From Arcuatula senhousia (lineage: Eukaryota; Mollusca; Bivalvia; Mytilida; Mytilidae): a stretch of DNA of 64,000 nt. The first letter of the stretch is position 1; each line of letters opens with the position of its first letter. The stretch is taken from the NCBI GenBank assembly GCA_963971305.1, contig OZ020306.1:39019512-39083511 (forward strand), read 5' to 3'. Below are positions 23,531-34,265 of the stretch, piece after piece. The notes under the pieces are model-generated. The model had not been told where the DNA came from. It saw only the letters and a program-made list of their open reading frames with translations, and ran no database searches. Both the position numbers and the translations under genes were made by a program.

Positions 23531-24009
23531 AAATAACTTACAAGCTAACCTACTTACTAAAACTTAGTAAAGCAACATTTAACACGTTTTTTGAACCGCC
23601 ATTTTTTTAATGAATCTTTTTCTATATTTTTCTGTTGTTAAATAACAAAATTCCAAACTGAAATCTTTTATTTATTGTGCCTTTACATTTGTTGCCATAT
23701 ATCTTGAAATCTCTTGCTTAAATATAAACAAATTTACTATTTCTCTTTACATTTATAACATGACCAAGAAAAATATATAGTGTTATTAATGCAAAACAAC
23801 CGATAAAATCCCATGTGCGCCAGATAACTTTGTGGACGCAATAATTCATTTGAAATTAAGATGCCGAGACAATTACAATGGGACATCTGAAGAAACTGCA
23901 GTGGTTGATTGACTTAACATTTTTGAAGGTAAAAACTATTTTTGCACAAATATTCTATACCTCTCAATAATATATTTTTTTTTCTTCGATATCAAGGGCA
24001 CAATTTTCG
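23531..24009. other. No gene seen
   Basis: A+T-rich spacer between two repeats. Confidence 0.4.
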
Positions 24010-25993
24010 TTTTTAGCTCACCTGACCCGAAGGGTCATGTGAGCTATTGTCATCACTTGGCGTCCGTCGTGCGTCCGTCGTCCGTCGTCTGTCGTCCGTC
24101 GTCCGTCGTCCGTCGTCCGTAAACTTTTTAAAACGTTAACTCCTCTGACACCATAAGTCCAATTGCAACCAAACTTGGTATGGTTGTTCATTAGCATTCG
24201 GTGCTTAGAACTGATGTGGGGATTTTTGATTCGTCGTAAAACATGACCGCCATGGCTAAAAATAGAACATAGGGGTAAAATGCAGTTTTTTGCAAATAAC
24301 TCAAAAATGGCTACAGATATCAAAATTCTGGCATAGGGTTAAAGTGATCAGCACCTCAAGATCTACCTACCCTGAAATTTTGAAGAAAATCCAACAACCC
24401 ATTTAGGAGTTATTGCCCTTTTTGTGGATTTTTTGCAAATTTTGCACATGTTAAGCTCAATATCTTGAAAACTATACTAGATATTTGAGAAATTTAAATT
24501 GCATATTGTTAAGCACATCAAGATCTACAAAATATGTAATAGGGTCAACGTTGTAGAACCTTTCCTTTTAGGAGTTATTGCCCTTAGAACGTCAAAATTG
24601 AGCATTTTAACAGCATTTCCTCATTACATTGAAAACGTTAACTCCTCTGACACTTTAGGTCCAAATGGAACCAAACTTGGTATAGGTGTTTATTAGCATT
24701 AGGTGTATAGAACTGATGTGGGGATTTTTGATTGGTCGTAAAACATGGCCGCTGTGGCTAAAAATAGAACATAGGGGTAAATGGCAGTTTTTTGCAAATA
24801 ACTCTAAAACGGTGACAGATTTCAAAATTTTGATTGGGAACAAAAGTGATCAGCACCTCAAGATCTACCTGCTCTGAAATTTTGAAGAAAATCCAACAAC
24901 CCATGTAGGAGTTATTGCCCTTTTTGTGGATTTTTTGCAAATTTTGCACCTGTTTAGCTCAATATCTTGAAAACTATACAAGATATTTGAGAAATTTAAA
25001 TTGCATATTGTTAAGCACATCAAGATCTACAAAATATGTAATAGGGTCAACATTGTAGGACCTTTGCTTTTAGGAGTTATTGCCCTTAGAACGTCAAAAT
25101 TTAGCATTTTAACAGCATTTCCTCATTACATTGAAAACGTTAACTCCTCTGACACTTTAAGTCCAAATGGAACCAAACTTGGTATAGGTGTTTATTAGCA
25201 TTAGGTGTATAGAAGTGATGTGGGGATTTTTGATTGGTCGTAAAACATGGCCGCTGTGGCTAAAAATAGAACATAGGGGTAAATGGTAGTTTTTTGCAAA
25301 TAACTCTAAAACGGTGACAGATTTCAAAATTTTGATTGGGAATAAAAGTGATCAGCACCTCAAGATCTACCAGCTCTGAAATTTTGAAGAAAATCCAACA
25401 ACCCATGTAGGAGTTATTGCCTTTTTTGTGGATTTTTTGCAAATTTTGCACCTGTTTAGCTCAATATCTTGAAAACTATACAAGATATTTGAGAAATTTA
25501 AATTGCATATTGTTAAGTGCATCAAGATCTACAAAATTTGTATCAGGGTCAACGTTGTAGGACCTTTCCTTTGAGGAGTTATTGCCCTTGGAATGTCAAA
25601 ATTGAGCATTTTAACTGCATTTCCTTATATTGAAAATGTTAACTCCTCTGACACTATAAGTCCAAATGGAACCAAACTTGGTATTATTGTTTATTATTAT
25701 TAGGTGTATAGAACTGTAGTGGGGATTTTCGATTGGTTGTAAAACATGGCCGCTGTGGCTAAAAATAGAACATTAGGTTATACTGCAGTTTTTTGCAAAT
25801 AACTCAAAAAGGGTGACAGATTTTTAGATTTTGATAGAGATCAAAAGTGATCAGCACCTTTAGATCCACCATATTGTCAGATGACCCCCTTATTAATCTT
25901 ATGACCCTTTCAACGTTAAATAGATTTTGCCTTATAACCTTTACTTCAGGCACATGTCAGGTGAGCGATTCAGGCTCCTGGGAGCCTCTTGTT
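24010..25993 (-). mobile_element. Hairpin-ended element, variant with ~502-bp internal repeats
   Basis: Reverse orientation relative to 11400-12744. It opens with TTTTAGCTCACCTGACCC and the 31-base hairpin at 24015-24045, then a (CGTCCGT)n tract to ~24120, and closes with CAGGCTCCTGGGAGCC TCTTGTT (hairpin 25972-25987). The interior differs from its sisters: about three and a half copies of a ~502-bp unit (AACTCCTCTGACACT ... ACCAAACTTGGTAT ... CCAACAACCCATGTAGGAGT). Open frames recurring 502 bp apart are repeat by-products. Confidence 0.8.
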
Positions 25994-26039
25994 ATTAATT
26001 TGGCCTTTCACTTTGAACAATATACAGATATGATACTTG

Positions 26040-26230
26040 AAACAAGAGGCTCCCATATGCATGAGCCTGAATCGCTCATCTGGTCCTTAAGCCATAAGGG
26101 CCTCTTCTTTACGGGGTCATCTGACAACTTCGACACAATGAAGATTTTGTGAAGCTTAAAGAGCTGCAGATTTAAGCAATCAACAGCTTTTCTCCATCTG
26201 CGATACTAAGTTTTCATTCTGTAAGGCAAA
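26040..26230 (+). mobile_element. Fragment of the hairpin-ended family
   Basis: AACAAGAGGCTCCCATATGC, then GAATCGCTCATCTGGTCC, followed by one partial ~157-bp unit; the rest is missing. Confidence 0.65.
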
Positions 26231-26394
26231 ACGTAAATAAAACAAAAGGCAGTACATAGAAGATACTTTGAAAATTTCTAGTCTATCTACTGATTCTGAC
26301 ATCTAGAATAACTGAGAATAAAAGCAGAATCAGCCATGTTAATGAGGTTTGTCCGTAAGTCACATTTTGTATTACCGATAAAACAAGTAAAATT

Positions 26395-27162
26395 GTGAGC
26401 TAATGCTCACTAGTGATACCCCCGCTCCCCAAACTATGCCATGCATACAAGTTTAAATACTTGGTAAACAGGAAGTTTTTTACCTAGTAACATAAAATCG
26501 CTATACACTATATGGGACTATGGGATAAATTAAGCTATATGCAAAATATCAGACCTCCATCTCTTGTAGTTGCTGAGAAAACTTTGACAAATATTTTTGC
26601 ATTCATGTTCACTATGTGCAAAATATCTAAGTATTCGGTAGTTGACTTAGAAAAATAAAATCGCTATACAACATATGGTACTGTAGGATAAAGCTATATG
26701 CAAAATATCAGACTTCAATCTCTAGTAGTTGCTGAGAAAACTGTGAAGAAAATTTTGAATGTATGCACACTGTGTAAAAACCTAAGTATTCGGTAAACAG
26801 GAAGTAGTTGACCTAGGAGCATACATATGGTTCTCTAAGGAGAAAGCTATATGCAAAATATCAGACCTCAATCTCTAGAAGTTGCTGAGAAAACTGTGAC
26901 GGAAATTTTGAATGTATGTACACTATGTATAAAAACCTAAGTATTCGGTAAACAGGAAGTAGTTGACCTAGGAGCATGAAATCGCTATACACTATATGGT
27001 ACTATAGGAGAAAGCTATACGCAAAATAACAGACCTCTGCGTCATGAAGTTGCTGAGAAAAACTGTGACGGAAATTATGTTACGGACGGACGAACGAACG
27101 GACGGACGGACAGACGGACAAGGGTAAAACAGTATACCCCCTCTTCTCTGAAGCGGGGGTAT
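26395..27162. mobile_element. Element with ATACCCCCGCT inverted ends and ~160-bp repeats
   Basis: A perfect 11-bp inverted repeat lies at 26416-26426 and 27152-27162. A palindrome GTGAGCTAATGCTCAC precedes the left end, and the right end folds with GTATACCCCC at 27132. Inside are four ~165-bp tandem units (CGGTAAACAGGAAGTAGTTG ... AGTTGCTGAGAAAACTGTGA) and a GGAC-rich tract. Same family as 13190-13690 and 43716-44050. Confidence 0.7.
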
Positions 27163-27329
27163 AAATATGGGTAAGTATTATGAAAGAAGCACCACCACTG
27201 ATCATGGTTGAACATATATCTATATTGCTTGCTATTTGATCTTAGTCAGAATTTTGGTTTTACTGTTCGGTAGTTTTGGTGTTTCATGGTTTAGATATAA
27301 TGTTTGGCTTTTTCAATATTTTGGGTAGA

Positions 27330-27373
27330 GCGCATCTGATGAGTCTTGAATAGACAAAACGCGCATCAGGCGT
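27330..27373 (+). ncRNA. Decayed hammerhead relic, copy C
   Basis: GCGCATCTGATGAGTCTT ... GACAAAACGCGCATCAGGCGT. CTGATGAG is intact, but the invariant CGAAAC is CAAAAC, which removes the essential G and predicts no cleavage. It is in a fragment (about 27240-27410) of the 7974-8558 repeat. Confidence 0.6.
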
Positions 27374-27409
27374 AGCAAAATTTGTTGTCTTGAACTTTGT
27401 TGCAATTAA

Positions 27410-28012
27410 ACGACTAAAGCCACGAACCCTCATATTTGGCCCTAAATCGGGCCATTTTTTTTTCAAATTCATTTGTTAGATAATATTTTTGTGGCCAAGT
27501 AGTCCAGAATGATTACTTGTTACAAAATAAAATCAATTTAAATGTTTTCTATACTTGTGACGTTGTAATAAAGTGACGCTAAAATTGAAAATATGCTAAT
27601 TCCAGCTAAATTTCACAATTTGCCACCTGGTTTTTAGTGAAAATGACATGGGCGCCATCCCTCGCCCATAAATATGTTGGCTTAAATTTTATAATACATT
27701 ATTTACTTCATATTTCAACAAAAATTTCAATGGGCGAGGGGTGGCGCCACATAGAAGGGGGGTCATAGAAAATCACAAAATTGTGACTGAAAAACAAGTC
27801 AGTTTGGCCAAAAAGTATAAAAATCACTGATTTAGGCTATTTTTAAGGGTAAAGGTACTTGAAAATTCATTTATACACCATAATCAAATCTGTTCTCTTT
27901 TAACACAGACATCCAGCTATACATACACAAATTTTGGTGTAAAACAAACCAATTTTGATATTTGAGCATTAACAGGGCCAAATAAAGGGGTTCGTTGCTC
28001 TAGTCCTTTTGT
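27410..28012. mobile_element. MITE, sister of 21668-22252
   Basis: Ends are CGACTAAAGCCACGAACCC ... ATTTGGCCC at the left and GGGCCAAATAAAGGGGTTCG, then TTGCTCTAGTCC, at the right. These are inverted repeats of the same design as the element at 21668. Length ~600 bp, no coding capacity. Confidence 0.7.
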
Positions 28013-29119
28013 ATTTCTATCAAAAGAATAATTTGCAGTTTTTTTATGAATGTTGTGTCATGCAGTACACTTAGTTTACGTTTCATTTTTTTTTATAAAA
28101 GAAATGTAAAGATTTTCTTCGAAATTATTTGGAGTTTTTAAATATATAATACTGGTTTCAAAATATATTTTAATTAGAACTAAGAACAATAAAAGGTTCT
28201 TATAGTCTAATATTAAGCTATATTAAATGAAGAAACATTTAATAAAGACGAAATGCAAAAAGGACGTTCAAATACAAACTGCTAAGTCGGCTCGCAAACA
28301 ATATAGATTACCCTTGAACGTCAAGTAGGGGATGATTAAGCTCTACTTATTGAGTTGACAATGATTAATTTTAAATAACTGGGAGTAAAACATGGTTAAA
28401 AAAATTAATGAGTATCAAGAATTTTGGTAAATATGTATCATAAAATAAATGACTGCATATAGTCTGACATTATTCGGACTTAGGTGTCAAGTGGAAATTT
28501 TTATTTAGATACTTTGACTTTGGTGGTTGATCGTCATTGTTTTGAAACAAATTCGTTATTCTTTGACATATGTTTAAAAAGCACTCGAAACATTAAGATT
28601 TATTCTCGTTCCAAGACCGACAACTCTTCATTTCTCTCCACATTTGTTCTGTTTATGCCAAGCGAAAAATTTCAAAAAAATATCATCAAAATTTAAATTT
28701 TCAAAGAAATATCAATACATGTAAATCATACAGTTTCACAGAAATCGAACTTGTGTGTTTTGTTGTTTACAGATCCGATGTACAGATCAATCTTCTGTTG
28801 CTTCAGTTCGGAACCTATTTACTTATTTCGCTATATAAAGTTTTCACTTTTATAGGCATTTTTTCACATTGGCAGTATAAATGTATATGTTTAGCATAAA
28901 AGGTAACAATTCAATGGTTACAGGTTTATCTTTCGTTGAATAGCAACAAAATATTTCAATACTCAATAAAGTTAATTCTTATATAAAAATATATATAAAC
29001 TAAAGTCTAGTGAAAAATCAAATCTAAGGCGGTTGTACATGTTCTACCCATGACAGTATTATACTTCCATGTTCTACCCAAATGTCGTAATTTATCTGAG
29101 ATAATATCTTGAGCTAGTT
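28013..29119. other. Downstream flank of the MAPEG-like gene, no other gene seen
   Basis: A+T-rich. Would carry the 3' untranslated region of the minus-strand gene at 29120-29662. Confidence 0.45.
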
Positions 29120-29662
29120 TTACATGTTTGTATTCATAACAAAGCATATTACTGACCATATAACCAATGAATGGTTAACAAAAAAAGTTAAGGACATGCC
29201 CAATGCACGGTTCAGCGTTGTTGATGACGTATATCCAAACAAGAACGCTATCCGTCCAATCAAAAACGCTCCTGTGAAAAACGGTATGAACTTTAACAAA
29301 CTTCCGGTCAGATAGGTAGACAGTGACAAACTTGCAACAACGTGCACAAAACACTGTTCAATGTTATTCTGTAAAATTCTTTTATACACGTCCAAATAAT
29401 GTTCACCGCCACCAAGTGGGTCTATTGCTGTTGACTGAAATCGCAGATTCGCTGTCAAAAGCACAAGTATTACCACCGGCAAGATGGCGAAAATCTGCCA
29501 CTGTAACGCATAGACTATTCTCTCTGGTGCTGTATTTGTTTCGGGAACCGGAAGCGATACGAAAGCGTGCCAGATATAAGCTGATATTACCAAGGCACAA
29601 AATGAGATAAATCCTTGTGCTCTGATTCTATTTTTCTGTGTTGTCTTTGAAGGCTCCATCAT
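29120..29662 (-). CDS. MAPEG-family membrane protein, TMEM79-like
   Basis: A complete 180-residue intronless frame from ATG at 29662. Hydrophobic helices lie at about residues 15-35, 55-73, 104-122, 124-144 and 155-175. The MAPEG pattern is visible: an arginine, then NN and E in YKRILQNNIEQ (residues 93-103), then R137 and the FGY at 142-144. The phrase DPLGGGEHYL before it and the overall layout resemble the C-terminal membrane half of TMEM79 (mattrin), an endolysosomal MAPEG relative, rather than the glutathione-dependent eicosanoid enzymes. Family membership is fairly sure and the TMEM79 assignment less so. It lacks TMEM79's long soluble N-terminus. No partner genes are nearby; a SINE lies ~230 bp upstream. 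An alternative ATG is the very next codon. Confidence 0.75.
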   Translation of the reverse strand: MMEPSKTTQKNRIRAQGFISFCALVISAYIWHAFVSLPVPETNTAPERIVYALQWQIFAILPVVILVLLTANLRFQSTAIDPLGGGEHYLDVYKRILQNNIEQCFVHVVASLSLSTYLTGSLLKFIPFFTGAFLIGRIAFLFGYTSSTTLNRALGMSLTFFVNHSLVIWSVICFVMNTNM

Positions 29663-29892
29663 ACATAAGCAGTGTCTATTGTAAGTTTATAAAAACGTCC
29701 TATATTAAGCAAACTCTCTTAACATTGAATAAATATTTGTACTGTTAAGGTGGATTGGTAGCAGTTTTTATCTAACTCCATCGAGGACATCCTACCTTTT
29801 GACTTGTAAATAAACTGTATGGTTGCTAATCGATAACTCTGTCACCTTTACACAATTTTGCTTGAAAGTTAAGATGTCAATATCTACATCTA

Positions 29893-30236
29893 GAGAGCCG
29901 GTGGTGTAGTGGTTAACGCGTCGGGCTACTAACATCAAGGTTCGTGGTTCGATCCTCGTCCGGGGTGAAAATTTCATGAACCAATTTTCCGACTCTCTCT
30001 TGACACCATTTGCGAGGATGGTCTCAAGGAACGATGCTAGTCCTTCGAAAGGGACGAAAAAAGGATGTCCCGTGTATGTGGAGAGCAATACCCCATGCAC
30101 GTTAAAGACCCCTTTGTAGAGTTCGATAAGAGTAGACTCAATGGGGGCCGCTGCAAAGGCCACACTCGCAAACTGCTAGCTGGAGAGGGATTTACATAAG
30201 CATTAAGCTTGTTTCCCAATTCAGGATAAATAAATA
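29893..30236 (+). mobile_element. tRNA-derived SINE
   Basis: The head resembles a tRNA gene, with RNA polymerase III box A TGGTGTAGTGG (29902-29912) and box B GGTTCGATCCT (29946-29956), 33 bp apart. The body carries CACGTTAAAGACCCC ... GATAAGAGTA, shared with the 2096-2612 repeat family. The tail is AATAAATAAATATG followed by a duplicated AAATATGTTTAAACT. The cloverleaf does not close as a functional tRNA, so this is a SINE. Confidence 0.82.
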
Positions 30237-30889
30237 TGTTTAAACTAAATATGTTTAAACTACATCATTTACTTTAAAATCTCAGATTGTGCTAACTTAT
30301 TGGTACATGCATATTGACTTTAAAGACACTCTTAAAACCCATAACTTAATAGTTGGTGTTTAATGAGACAGAAATGAGATATATTTAAGATGGAGGACAA
30401 CACAACTACAAAGAAGCAAAGCAGAGACAGTGGAGGACATAAAACACGACATCAAATACTTCTATAATCTTATTTAGAAAAAAAAATTTGACCAAAGCAA
30501 ACAATTTGTAATAGATACTATGGAATAGTTAGCCGATGCTTGTTCAATAAGAGACAATAAACTTTGTCTTTTCTGACAGTTCTAAAAGCGGTGGTAAATG
30601 ACCCAAAAATGTATTCTCTTTGAAGCAATATTTTGTTAGTTTCGACTCTAACAAAATATTGGTATTGGATATTGGGGGGCAAGTCCCTGTGAAATGACCA
30701 TTGTAGAATTGTCACTTTTAATACTCGCATCACTTCCAGAGGCCTGTTGTACAACTTTTCATCCAATATACGCCTTGAGTAAAAGGTAACGAGTCCTAAG
30801 ATTTATTAATCCATAGTTTTACCATAGGTAATCTATCGATTACGAAGCTCACCTCGTTGCGCATTATTGTCCCTTAGTGGGAATTGACT

Positions 30890-31330
30890 TTAATAAACTT
30901 TTAAAAATTGTAAGTGCTCAATCCATGCAAAAAGAAGTCACAGCCAGCATCTGAAGCATGTATCTTGCTTAGCATCTCTATAGGTGCACCTTACCATACA
31001 ACTTTAGATGATATGGTATTTGTCAGTAAGCAGGTATAGACTTTAACCTTTCTTCTGTAAGTGGTCATCCATGCGGAAAAAATAAGGTTACAGCAAGCAT
31101 CCGAAAGATTCCATGTGCTAAGCACATACCATACCAATATCATTTATGTGGCACTTGTCAGTAAGCGGGAATAGATTTTTACCACTCTTCTGTAAGTGGT
31201 AAACCATGCGGAAAATATAGGCCACTAATGCATTGTGCTTATCATTACTAGGTGCACCTACCATACCAATCTCATTGATGTGGCACTTGTAAGTAAGCGG
31301 TAATGGATTAACCATTCATCTGTAAGTGGG
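30890..31330. repeat. ~135-bp tandem repeat
   Basis: About three diverged copies of a unit with CTTCTGTAAGTGGT.ATCCATGCGGAAAA, TTACCATACCAAT, TGGCACTTGT and AGTAAGCGG. Non-coding. Confidence 0.65.
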
Positions 31331-31974
31331 TGCGCTAAAATGAGATGTAGAGGAAAACATGTACAAATGTACACGTATATTTTTTCACTACTTTAACTCG
31401 GAAAAAAACCGCAAAGTATGATAAAACTATACATGTACAAATGTATGTGTTCACATTTTCATTACTTTTACTTCATTCTACCAGGATTCTAGTTGAAAAA
31501 AGTTGTCGGCCCACCTCGGTCATCGTACCAAATCTATAGCTTAACAACATGCTTACATCACCAATTTAAAGTGACCAACCATTTAACTTGAAGGAGCCTT
31601 GTTTTTTTTGTTGTTTTTTTGGTCAGATTTTTTTTATGACATTACAAGACAATATTTATTTCATTATAAGCATTTATTTGGCAGAAATTTATCTTCAGCA
31701 TATTTTGTTCTTACCCGATACTGCCAAAAATATTTTCATAAAAAATTTAATTCAAAATTAAAGTTTCAAGTTTAATGGTCGGTCACTTACAAAAATGTGT
31801 TGTGTGTTTTCAGACTTTTGTGGTTTTGCTTCCTGGACCTTATTCTTTTTGCAAAGGTAATAGATACTTTTCACGTTTACTATAATAATTGTAATATATG
31901 ACAACTAAGTTTTTTTCTGATATAAAATAATACGAAGTACTTGTTAAACAAAATTATTTATAAACCGTATTACA
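31331..31974. other. No gene seen
   Basis: A+T-rich. A stretch at 31650-31750 resembles 60760-60860, probably a shared decayed repeat. Confidence 0.4.
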
Positions 31975-33468
31975 AACAAGAGGCTCCCAGGACCCTGAAT
32001 CGCTCACCTGATCTCTTATGTTAAAGTCTCTCATTATTACCTAGTGTGCAACATGGTCTACATGTACTTGGTAAATAACATTTAAGAAACAAGTTACGAT
32101 AACACCCTTAAGATCAAGAACCAAACAAGTTAAAAGGGGGATAATTCTTAAACGGTGGATCAGATAATTTGACCCTAAATCCATTTTGTAGATTGCAATT
32201 AGCTGAACAATTTTGCAATGCTAACTTTTCCTCTAGCTCTTACGGTTTTTAATATAAAATTAAAAAGCTGCAAAAATGGCGTGCATAAATTTCACAAACT
32301 TGGTAGAGGACATCCTAAAGATCAGGTGTACAAAGTTTGAAAGCAATCCCTTCAGTGGTTTCAGAGAAGAAATTTTTTTAAAATCAGTAAAAAATTTATG
32401 GGGAAAAAACAGTTAAAGGGGAATAACTCTTAACGATTGATCTGACAATTTTGACCTGAAGTCATTTTTGTAGATCTTAAGGTAGTACAGTGGTATAACA
32501 CTGAGCATCTTTTCTGAGCATGTTACCAAATTTAAGCAAATGCAAAAACATTGCTATTTAACTGTATGAAGATTGTAAGTATGATAAATTATTCGAGAAA
32601 AAATAAGTTTGAAACAAAAACTAACTCTTATATTCATTTTATAACATTTCCCGTACTTTTTTCAAGGGAGATAATTTGTATGAAATGTGTAGGAAAAATT
32701 AAGTTTTTCCAATTTATTTTCAGAAAATTAACGGTGACCCCATAATTTTATACCTTATTTTCAAAGAACAACCAAAAATTGATGTTTTGACAAAATATAA
32801 CAAAAATCTATCCCGTGAAATTTGAAAAAAAATAATTTAAAACATTTTTCCCTATTAATCTATATAAAAATAGCCCAATTTGAACTGTTTTTGATCAATT
32901 TTCTACAAAAATTAAGCACGGTGACCTATTCTTTTTATTTTATTTTTCAAACATATGCACATAGATACTTCTTATGACAAAATTTTAAAAAATTCTATCC
33001 TACTGATTTTTTACTATTGTACTACCTTAACACTTTTGCAATGCTAACTTTTCCTCTAGCACTAATGGTTTTCAAGATATAGTAATGGCAAATTTTGGCG
33101 ATTAAGGGGAGATAACTCCTATAAGGAGTTGTTCAACAACTTCGACTCAATAGAGAGATTTGTAGAGCTTTTGATGCTGAAACAATAGCGTTGCTTCAGA
33201 TTTTCTCTATCTCTTATACTTTGTGAGCTATAAGCCAAAAAAAATGGTCTGACCCCCTTTTTCTGTTTTTAGCAACAGCAACCATCTTGGTTGGTCGGCG
33301 TGCATATCTTTTACAAGCTTGGTAGAGGACATCCTAAAGATCAAGTACAAAGTTTCAAAGCAATCCTTTCAGTGATTTCAAAGAAGAAGATCTTTGAAAA
33401 GAAGTTAACGACGGACGCCTGACGATGACAATAGCTCACATGACCCTTCGGGTCAGGTGAGCTAAAAA
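31975..33468 (+). mobile_element. Hairpin-ended element, interrupted by a nested MITE
   Basis: AACAAGAGGCTCCCAGGACC at the left; the hairpin AGCTCACATGACCC TTCG GGGTCAGGTGAGCT plus AAAAA at the right (33433-33463). The interior is the diverged family repeat, split at 32481-33026 by a TTAA-flanked element. It ends ~70 bp from the stop codon of the gene at 33537. Confidence 0.78.
32481..33026. mobile_element. Nested 546-bp MITE with TTAA target duplication
   Basis: Ends GGTAGTACAGTGGTA and, inverted, GGTAGTACAATAGTA. TTAA flanks both sides (32477-32480, 33027-33030). Removing the insert plus one TTAA leaves GTAGATCTTAACACTTTTGC, which matches the neighbouring repeat unit of the host element. 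TTAA duplication is the piggyBac hallmark. No transposase inside. Confidence 0.8.
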
Positions 33469-33536
33469 ATAATAAATTAAACAGTTCCTCAGCAGCAATA
33501 AATTTTAAAATGTCACAAAAACACGCAGCACACAGT

Positions 33537-34265
33537 TCACTCCATTTCTTGTGAATTTTCTTCTGTATTCTCTATGATCTCATTTTCAATTTCTTCCTCA
33601 GCCGATAAGTTTTCCAACAGAACGGACGTCAACTCCTCGTTTTGGTGTGAATTTGATTCATAGAGCGAAACACAGTTCAGTTTCCAATAGAAAACAACTA
33701 AAACCAATCTTATGCGTTCCTTTCTTATTCCGGAAACGATGCATTGGAGAATTCCCTTCATGACGTCATCTGCTAGATGGTTCTTTTCGTAATCTTTGCG
33801 ATCTAGTTCGGTAAACCTAATCTCATAGATGAAGCTGGGAACGCAGAGGTCAACAGACAAATTCTGCTTTAGACCAGGAAAGACCGAATTATCGAAAACA
33901 GATCCAAAGTTGGTCGACTCCGGTTGACTTTGACATAATTTCATAAGATTCCAGGCAGTTCTCGCGGCTGCTCGCATTCCTTCGCTATATTGTTTCAGGT
34001 TGCCACTCGTCTTGCAATATTCTCGGTAAAGCCACTCGAATTCTTTCCAAACTCTGTCGTCGGCATGACTGTTTGTGGCCGCCAACTTTACACAGTCCTT
34101 GAATATTTTCTCATGGATATGGTGTTGCTCGCCAAGACTTGCTTGTGCTTGCGGCAGAAAGAAATGTGAAGTTTTCGCGTCGGCAACAGAATCAAATGTC
34201 ATGCTTTGATCAAATTTAATTCCATCTTGTTTTTTTATAAACTGAGTAAAACTTTTAATATCCAT
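33537..34265 (-). CDS. Unrecognised intronless 242-residue protein
   Basis: I do not recognise this family. The frame starts at ATG 34265 (an upstream GTG is not a eukaryotic start; an in-frame TAA lies ~40 bp above) and ends at 33537. It is soluble, with no signal peptide or membrane helix. A helical, charged middle (VWKEFEWLYREYCKTSGN, then GMRAAARTAWNLMKLC) is followed by a mixed hydrophobic segment (RIRLVLVVFYWKLNCVSLYE, about residues 180-200) and a strongly acidic tail (EEEIENEIIENTEENSQEME). Length, composition and higher G+C than the surroundings favour a real gene. It could be one large exon of a longer gene or an intronless lineage-specific gene. Confidence 0.6.
   Translation of the reverse strand: MDIKSFTQFIKKQDGIKFDQSMTFDSVADAKTSHFFLPQAQASLGEQHHIHEKIFKDCVKLAATNSHADDRVWKEFEWLYREYCKTSGNLKQYSEGMRAAARTAWNLMKLCQSQPESTNFGSVFDNSVFPGLKQNLSVDLCVPSFIYEIRFTELDRKDYEKNHLADDVMKGILQCIVSGIRKERIRLVLVVFYWKLNCVSLYESNSHQNEELTSVLLENLSAEEEIENEIIENTEENSQEME

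Noticed and set aside
24499..25451. Recurring 60-65-residue frames
   Set aside because: They recur every 502 bp with the repeat unit.
29893..29968. A functional tRNA gene
   Set aside because: Boxes A and B are present but the arms do not close and it is joined to a SINE body and tail.
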